NCBI RefSeq assembly: GCF_001458335.1
Contig: NZ_CYTO01000010.1
Coordinates: 21,156-85,155, forward strand
Length of the DNA stretch: 64,000 nucleotides
Source of the DNA: Cognatishimia activa
GTDB lineage: Bacteria > Pseudomonadota > Alphaproteobacteria > Rhodobacterales > Rhodobacteraceae
Direction: 5' to 3'
The notes under the pieces were generated by a model that was given only the letters and a program-made list of their open reading frames with translations, ran no database searches and had not been told where the DNA came from. How positions within the stretch are numbered: position 1 is the first letter of the stretch; each line of letters starts with the position of its first letter. The translations under genes and the position numbers were made by a program. This document shows, in pieces, positions 60,014-64,000 of this stretch.

Positions 60014-61541
60014 GTTCGCGGGTCTGTTTGCTTTGGCAGGGACATCAGCGATGGCGCTGGATCTGCCCAGTTTTGAAGCTCGCCCCTTGCCAAGCCATGT
60101 CTATAACGGCGGTTGGGAGCATTTCGTCGGCGGTGGTGTCGCGGGGTTCGATTGCAATGGCGACGGCTTGATGGATGTTGTTTTGGCAGGGGGCGAGAAC
60201 CCCGCGCAACTGATGGTCAACGCTTCGGTTGCGGGCGAAGCGATTGCGTTTGCCAAAGCTGACTTTCAAACGATCACGGGTGTCACAGGTGCGTATCCAC
60301 TTGATATCGATGCCGATGGCCACTTGGACCTCGCGGTATTGCGGGTTGGCGCGGATTTGCTTCTTAAAGGAGACGGGGCATGTGGGTTTGCGCCATTTGG
60401 GCCGGAATTAGGATTTGGCTCTGGCGATCATTGGACCACGGCCTTTTCGGCCACTTGGGAAGAAGGCAACAGTCTTCCGACGCTTGCCTTTGGCACCTAT
60501 GTGGACCGCAGCAATCCAGATGGGCCGTTTGAGGCCTGTGATGTCACGCTTTTGTACCGTCCGGATGGGGAGAGCTACGGCAAGCCAACAGAACTTGCCC
60601 CGGGCTATTGTGCGCTTTCGATGCTGTTTACGGACTGGGACCGTTCCGGTCGCCAAGACCTGCGCGTCAGCAACGATCGGCACTACTATGTGCGCGGCGG
60701 GCAGGAACAGCTTTGGGCTATGAGCGAGACGCCTCGGCTTTATGGCGAAGCAGATGGCTGGGCAGACTATCAGCTTTGGGGCATGGGCATCGCATCGCGC
60801 GATATGAATGGGGACGGCTACTCGGATGTCTATCTGACATCCATGGGCGATCAGAAATTCCAGTATTTTGATGCGGATGGGGAAGGCCCGGCTTACGCAA
60901 ACGCGCCTTATGAGATCGGCATCAGCGCTCATCGCCCATACACCGGCGGTGACGGACGGCCTTCGACCGGTTGGCATGCAGCCTTTGTTGATGTGCAGAA
61001 TGACGGCCTAGACGATATCTTTGTTGCCAAAGGCAATGTGGATCAGATGCCTGTTGCGGCGATGGATGATCCGAATAACCTTTTGATTCAAAACCCAAAC
61101 GGAACCTTTGAAGAAGTAGGCGAAGTTGCTGGCGTGTCGAGCGTGCACCGCTCCCGCGGTGGCTTGCTCGCCGACCTCAATAACGATGGTCGGTTGGACC
61201 TCTTGGTTGTGAACCGGCGTGTTGATGCAGAGCTGTTTGAGAACATAACCGACGCGGGAAATTGGCTCGCTGCTTCGTTGGACGTCAAAGGCGTAAACAG
61301 AGCAGGGGTCGGCTATTTTATTGAAGTGGATACGGGCGATCGTGTGCAAGTGCGTGAAGTCACGATCGGCGGTGGTCACGCTGGTGGCAGTCTAGGCGCG
61401 CAGCACTTTGGTCTGGGTGGCTTGAAAGGAGCAAAGCTGAGATTGATCCGCCCCGATCAATCTGTCTCCGCTTGGATAGACGTTTCAACCAATCAGAGCA
61501 TTGTTGTGACGGATGATGGAGTGAAGGTCAGCCTGCGCTAG
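60003..61541 (+). CDS. Exported FG-GAP/VCBS-repeat protein, CRTAC1-like
   Basis: This 512-aa protein has a signal peptide (about residues 1-18, ending SAMALD) and a beta-propeller of at least six Ca2+-binding-like repeats: DCNGDGLMD, DIDADGHLD, DWDRSGRQD, DMNGDGYSD, DVQNDGLDD and DLNNDGRLD. The C-terminal part (GNWLAASLDVKGVNRAGVGYFIEVDTGD ... LGAQHFGLGG) is an ASPIC/UnbV domain, as in CRTAC1. It is periplasmic or secreted. Its start overlaps the ROK gene by 11 nt and it converges on the MauG-type peroxidase gene. Its role is unknown. Confidence 0.88.
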   Translation: MRVKFAGLFALAGTSAMALDLPSFEARPLPSHVYNGGWEHFVGGGVAGFDCNGDGLMDVVLAGGENPAQLMVNASVAGEAIAFAKADFQTITGVTGAYPLDIDADGHLDLAVLRVGADLLLKGDGACGFAPFGPELGFGSGDHWTTAFSATWEEGNSLPTLAFGTYVDRSNPDGPFEACDVTLLYRPDGESYGKPTELAPGYCALSMLFTDWDRSGRQDLRVSNDRHYYVRGGQEQLWAMSETPRLYGEADGWADYQLWGMGIASRDMNGDGYSDVYLTSMGDQKFQYFDADGEGPAYANAPYEIGISAHRPYTGGDGRPSTGWHAAFVDVQNDGLDDIFVAKGNVDQMPVAAMDDPNNLLIQNPNGTFEEVGEVAGVSSVHRSRGGLLADLNNDGRLDLLVVNRRVDAELFENITDAGNWLAASLDVKGVNRAGVGYFIEVDTGDRVQVREVTIGGGHAGGSLGAQHFGLGGLKGAKLRLIRPDQSVSAWIDVSTNQSIVVTDDGVKVSLR

Positions 61542-61550
61542 CGATCCGAT

Positions 61551-62855
61551 TTACCGATCCACTGGCAATCCGCTGGGCACGGCTTCAGGGACGCCAAGCC
61601 CGCGGGTTCGCCAGTTGACGTCCGTCAAAGCGTCCAAAAATGCAATCAAGTCATCCATTTCACCTTCAGACAAAGAAATCACCGGAGCACTGCTGGCGGC
61701 TTTGATGTCAGCCACAGCTTGCTGGTCAGTAAACGCATCCCAATCGTTTGGCGCGTCAAAGACAGGTAGGACTACCTGCTCTTGGTCAAATTCATGTTCA
61801 GACACTGCTTGGGTGTGGAACGCCACCATCTCGCGCAAGTCTGTGAACGCGCCATTATGGCCGTAAGGACCAGTCAGAGTCACATTGCGCAGGCTGGGGG
61901 TGCGGAAAGTGTAAAAGTCAGCCAGCTGTCCGGTCACGCGGCCGCGGCCCTCATCCCGGTTATGGCTTTCAAAACGCGCCGCTTTACCCGGGCCAAATTG
62001 AGGAATGCCAATGCCATGAAAGCTATGGTTGGTCTGAAAACGGCCGCTATGACAACTGCTGCACTGCGCTTTGCCGGTGAAAATGTCTTGCCCGCGCTGA
62101 GCCGCGTCCGACAATGGTTTTTCACCAGTGAGTGCCAAGTCGTATGGGCTTTCATCCGCGCGCCATTCTTCGGCAATGAAGGCGGCTAGAACATTTGCGA
62201 TATCTGTAAATTCGACAGGCTCACCCGGTCCCAATAGCGCGGCAAACCTTTGTTCATATTCAGGAATGTCTGATACGCGTTGCGAAATCAAATCCCAAGC
62301 GCCGCCTTCACCGGACAGTCGCCCCAGTCGTACGGCTTGCGCAATTTCATTCTCTGAATAGTGCCCTGCCATCTCGTCTGGACTTAGAACTGGGAACATG
62401 GCTTGCGCCGACAGAACAGAGTCAAATCCTGCGACCATGTCTTGCCCCAATGGGGTGCGCATACCGCCTGGCTGCGTTGGATCAGCCTCAAGGCGACCAT
62501 CATGGAACATGACCTGAAATTCTTCCGCGCCGAGATTGAAAAGCGCAGGCGCATTTCGGGGAATGCGTTGTTCAGGCATGTTCTTTGGGTCGGCAATACG
62601 CTCTGGTCCAAGCCCAATACCACCCTCTCCGAGCGACAGCGCAACACCGTCCGCTGTCCCAAATTTCGGGTGGTGACACGTGCCACAACTGATGTTGCGA
62701 TTGCCTGAAAGAATAGGATCGTAGAATAGCAGCCAACCAAGCTCGACAGCTTCATAGTCATGCGTCGAGAAGACAGGCCGATCATCGTTGTCATAGGCCT
62801 GGCAAAGCGACGGAAAGACCGCGCTGGCGAGAATGATTAGCCAGGACTGTTTCAA
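61551..62855 (-). CDS. Di-haem cytochrome c peroxidase, MauG family
   Basis: This 434-aa protein has a signal peptide (about residues 1-20) and two c-haem motifs, CGTCH (57-61) and CSSCH (265-269). A conserved TPSLRNVTLTGPYGHNGAFTDLREMV segment contains a distal-side ligand region. The family includes cytochrome c peroxidases and MauG/MbnH enzymes that oxidise residues in partner proteins. It sits in a xylose operon and beside a secreted FG-GAP protein, not near methylamine genes. It overlaps the aldose epimerase by 4 nt. Confidence 0.9.
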   Translation of the reverse strand: MKQSWLIILASAVFPSLCQAYDNDDRPVFSTHDYEAVELGWLLFYDPILSGNRNISCGTCHHPKFGTADGVALSLGEGGIGLGPERIADPKNMPEQRIPRNAPALFNLGAEEFQVMFHDGRLEADPTQPGGMRTPLGQDMVAGFDSVLSAQAMFPVLSPDEMAGHYSENEIAQAVRLGRLSGEGGAWDLISQRVSDIPEYEQRFAALLGPGEPVEFTDIANVLAAFIAEEWRADESPYDLALTGEKPLSDAAQRGQDIFTGKAQCSSCHSGRFQTNHSFHGIGIPQFGPGKAARFESHNRDEGRGRVTGQLADFYTFRTPSLRNVTLTGPYGHNGAFTDLREMVAFHTQAVSEHEFDQEQVVLPVFDAPNDWDAFTDQQAVADIKAASSAPVISLSEGEMDDLIAFLDALTDVNWRTRGLGVPEAVPSGLPVDR

Positions 62856-63835
62856 GGGTCGCCACCACTGACTTTGATCACTAGACGTTGTTCATAAGGC
62901 TTGTCAGGGCTGACAAAGACCGAGGGAAAAGAGGGGATATTCACCGCATTTGGGTGTCCTTGAGGTTCAAAGCAGAATCCGCTCGCCTTGCCATAGGTCT
63001 GTCCGTCTAGACCGCCTTTGATCTCTTTCATGTGATGCGCGGTATAGAGCTGAGCCCCGAGTTGATCGGAGTAGAAGGTTAATGCAATTCCGTCAGGGCT
63101 CTGCAACGTGGCCACTTTGCGGAGATGAGTTGCCTCGTCGTCAAATAGGAAATGGTCGTCCAGCCCCCGGGCTTCAACTTTCCTGAGCGGCCTAAGGGTA
63201 CGGAAATCCAAAGCGCTGTCAGATTGATCGGCAACTTCGCCGTTACATACGCCTTTGTCATTCTGCGCGAGCGTCCGGCTGCTATTGCACGCCAACTGAT
63301 AGTCCCAGATGTCTGGGGTGCCGCCAATATTGTAATAGTTGTGTTGCGCGAGGCTGATCGGCGTTTCCTCGTCCACTGTGGCGCGCATGATGTACTCAAG
63401 CGAGTCTTTGGACAAGATCACGCGAACTTCAAAGTCAACATTCCCCGGAAACCCGTTTTCGCCGTCAGCGGAATGGTACGTCATACGCGCTTCGTTTTCG
63501 CTGACCTGCTCAAGCTTCCAAAACACGGCACTTGTGCCCATCGCACCGCCATGCACTGTTGTGGTGCCTTCGTTTTGGTCAAGTTTAATAGGACCATTCG
63601 GGCCTTCAAATTGACCTTCACCGATGCGGTTGGATACGCGACCAGCAATCGCGCCACAGAAAATTGGAGAGGTCAGATAGTCGCTTAGATCGTCAAATCC
63701 AAGGATCAAAGGCACTCTTTGCCCGTCAGACACAATCCGCCAATCGCAGGTGGTCGCCCCGAAGTTCAGCAGGTCTATGCGCGCGCCATCGGCTCGGAGC
63801 GTGATAGATTGCAGATCCTGCGCAGATGTCGTCAT
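62852..63835 (-). CDS. Aldose 1-epimerase family protein
   Basis: This 327-aa beta-sandwich epimerase has TTVHGGAMGTS, the catalytic His in LAQHNYYNIGG and the catalytic Glu in GFCFEPQGHPNAVN. It interconverts alpha and beta anomers of sugars such as xylose or galactose. It lies between xylulokinase (18 nt upstream) and the MauG-type gene (4-nt overlap), so it probably feeds xylose metabolism. The GalM name is avoided because the substrate is likely a pentose. Confidence 0.9.
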   Translation of the reverse strand: MTTSAQDLQSITLRADGARIDLLNFGATTCDWRIVSDGQRVPLILGFDDLSDYLTSPIFCGAIAGRVSNRIGEGQFEGPNGPIKLDQNEGTTTVHGGAMGTSAVFWKLEQVSENEARMTYHSADGENGFPGNVDFEVRVILSKDSLEYIMRATVDEETPISLAQHNYYNIGGTPDIWDYQLACNSSRTLAQNDKGVCNGEVADQSDSALDFRTLRPLRKVEARGLDDHFLFDDEATHLRKVATLQSPDGIALTFYSDQLGAQLYTAHHMKEIKGGLDGQTYGKASGFCFEPQGHPNAVNIPSFPSVFVSPDKPYEQRLVIKVSGGDP

Positions 63836-63853
63836 AGAGGCGTCCCTTGGAAT

Positions 63854-64000
63854 TTAGGCAGTGGCGGATTTTACCGCTGGATAGAGAGATTTGAACTGCT
63901 CATAGCGGGCCGCATAGGCGTCGCTCAAGTCCGTATTTGGCTCGATGGTTTCAGCGATTTCTGGCTTGGTCATGATCTCGGTGAGCGCTTGATCAGAGAC
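63854..64000 (-). CDS. xylB: Xylulokinase, C-terminal end (partial at window edge)
   Basis: The last 48 residues end in DLSDAYAARYEQFKSLYPAV and KSATA, the typical tail of XylB. The rest lies beyond the right edge. Xylulokinase phosphorylates D-xylulose made by XylA. It precedes the aldose epimerase in the same direction. Confidence 0.8.
   Translation of the reverse strand, partial: VSDQALTEIMTKPEIAETIEPNTDLSDAYAARYEQFKSLYPAVKSATA

Noticed and set aside
1-64000. CRISPR arrays, rRNA and tRNA genes
   Set aside because: No regularly spaced repeats of suitable length and no tRNA-like cloverleaf or rRNA sequence were noticed on either strand.

Overview
The window looks like a chromosomal stretch of an alphaproteobacterium of the Roseobacter group (Rhodobacteraceae). 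The evidence is an imuA-imuB-dnaE2 mutagenesis cassette preceded by a near-match to the alphaproteobacterial LexA box (GTTC-N7-GTTC), five ABC importers, a half-size XylG, and the gene families around them. This placement is inferred from gene content, not from a marker gene. No rRNA, tRNA or CRISPR array was seen.

Region 1 (1-15.4 kb) is mobile and partly decayed. It holds an apparently intact IS66 element next to a broken LysE exporter gene; a minus-strand operon for a CoA-transferase, two glutathione transferases, an M20 deacylase and an M17 aminopeptidase, with a divergent LysR regulator; an Lrp regulator divergent from a fold-type II PLP ammonia-lyase; an IS3 element that lost its catalytic core and cuts off the next gene after its first codons; a YdeI-like gene; a repeat cluster that looks like the end of a mobile element; a Phd/VapC toxin-antitoxin pair with a perfect 18-bp operator palindrome, continued by two short overlapping reading frames; a second IS3 element; and remnants of a sugar-acid dehydrogenase and a UxaA-type dehydratase.

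Region 2 (15.4-27.7 kb) is sugar or sugar-phosphate uptake. A minus-strand Ugp-like ABC importer with a metallophosphodiesterase and a divergent LysR gene is followed by a plus-strand ribose-type ABC importer with an SMP-30 lactonase. The second importer has three tandem 16-bp operator-like sites in its promoter.

Region 3 (27.7-34.7 kb) holds an IS3 end fragment, an aldehyde dehydrogenase, three NAD(P)-dependent reductases, a small membrane protein and an AraC-type regulator followed by four helically phased TGGCA-type repeats. Region 4 (34.8-48.4 kb) is one long operon: a branched-chain-amino-acid-type ABC importer, an esterase, a TetR regulator, a crotonase, a CoA ligase and two MaoC-fold proteins. 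It converges with an operon for an SDR, a Cys-rich GMC oxidoreductase and an acyltransferase. Together these look like import, CoA activation and beta-oxidation-type degradation of a hydrophobic carboxylate or ester of unknown identity.

Region 5 (48.5-54 kb) is the SOS mutasome cassette. Region 6 (54-64 kb) is a xylose locus: xylA, xylG, xylH and xylF on the minus strand, a divergent ROK regulator, then a secreted FG-GAP/CRTAC1-type protein, a di-haem MauG-type peroxidase, an aldose epimerase and the 3' end of xylulokinase. Several substrate-binding-protein genes are bordered by strong hairpins, which probably set their higher mRNA level relative to the membrane components.
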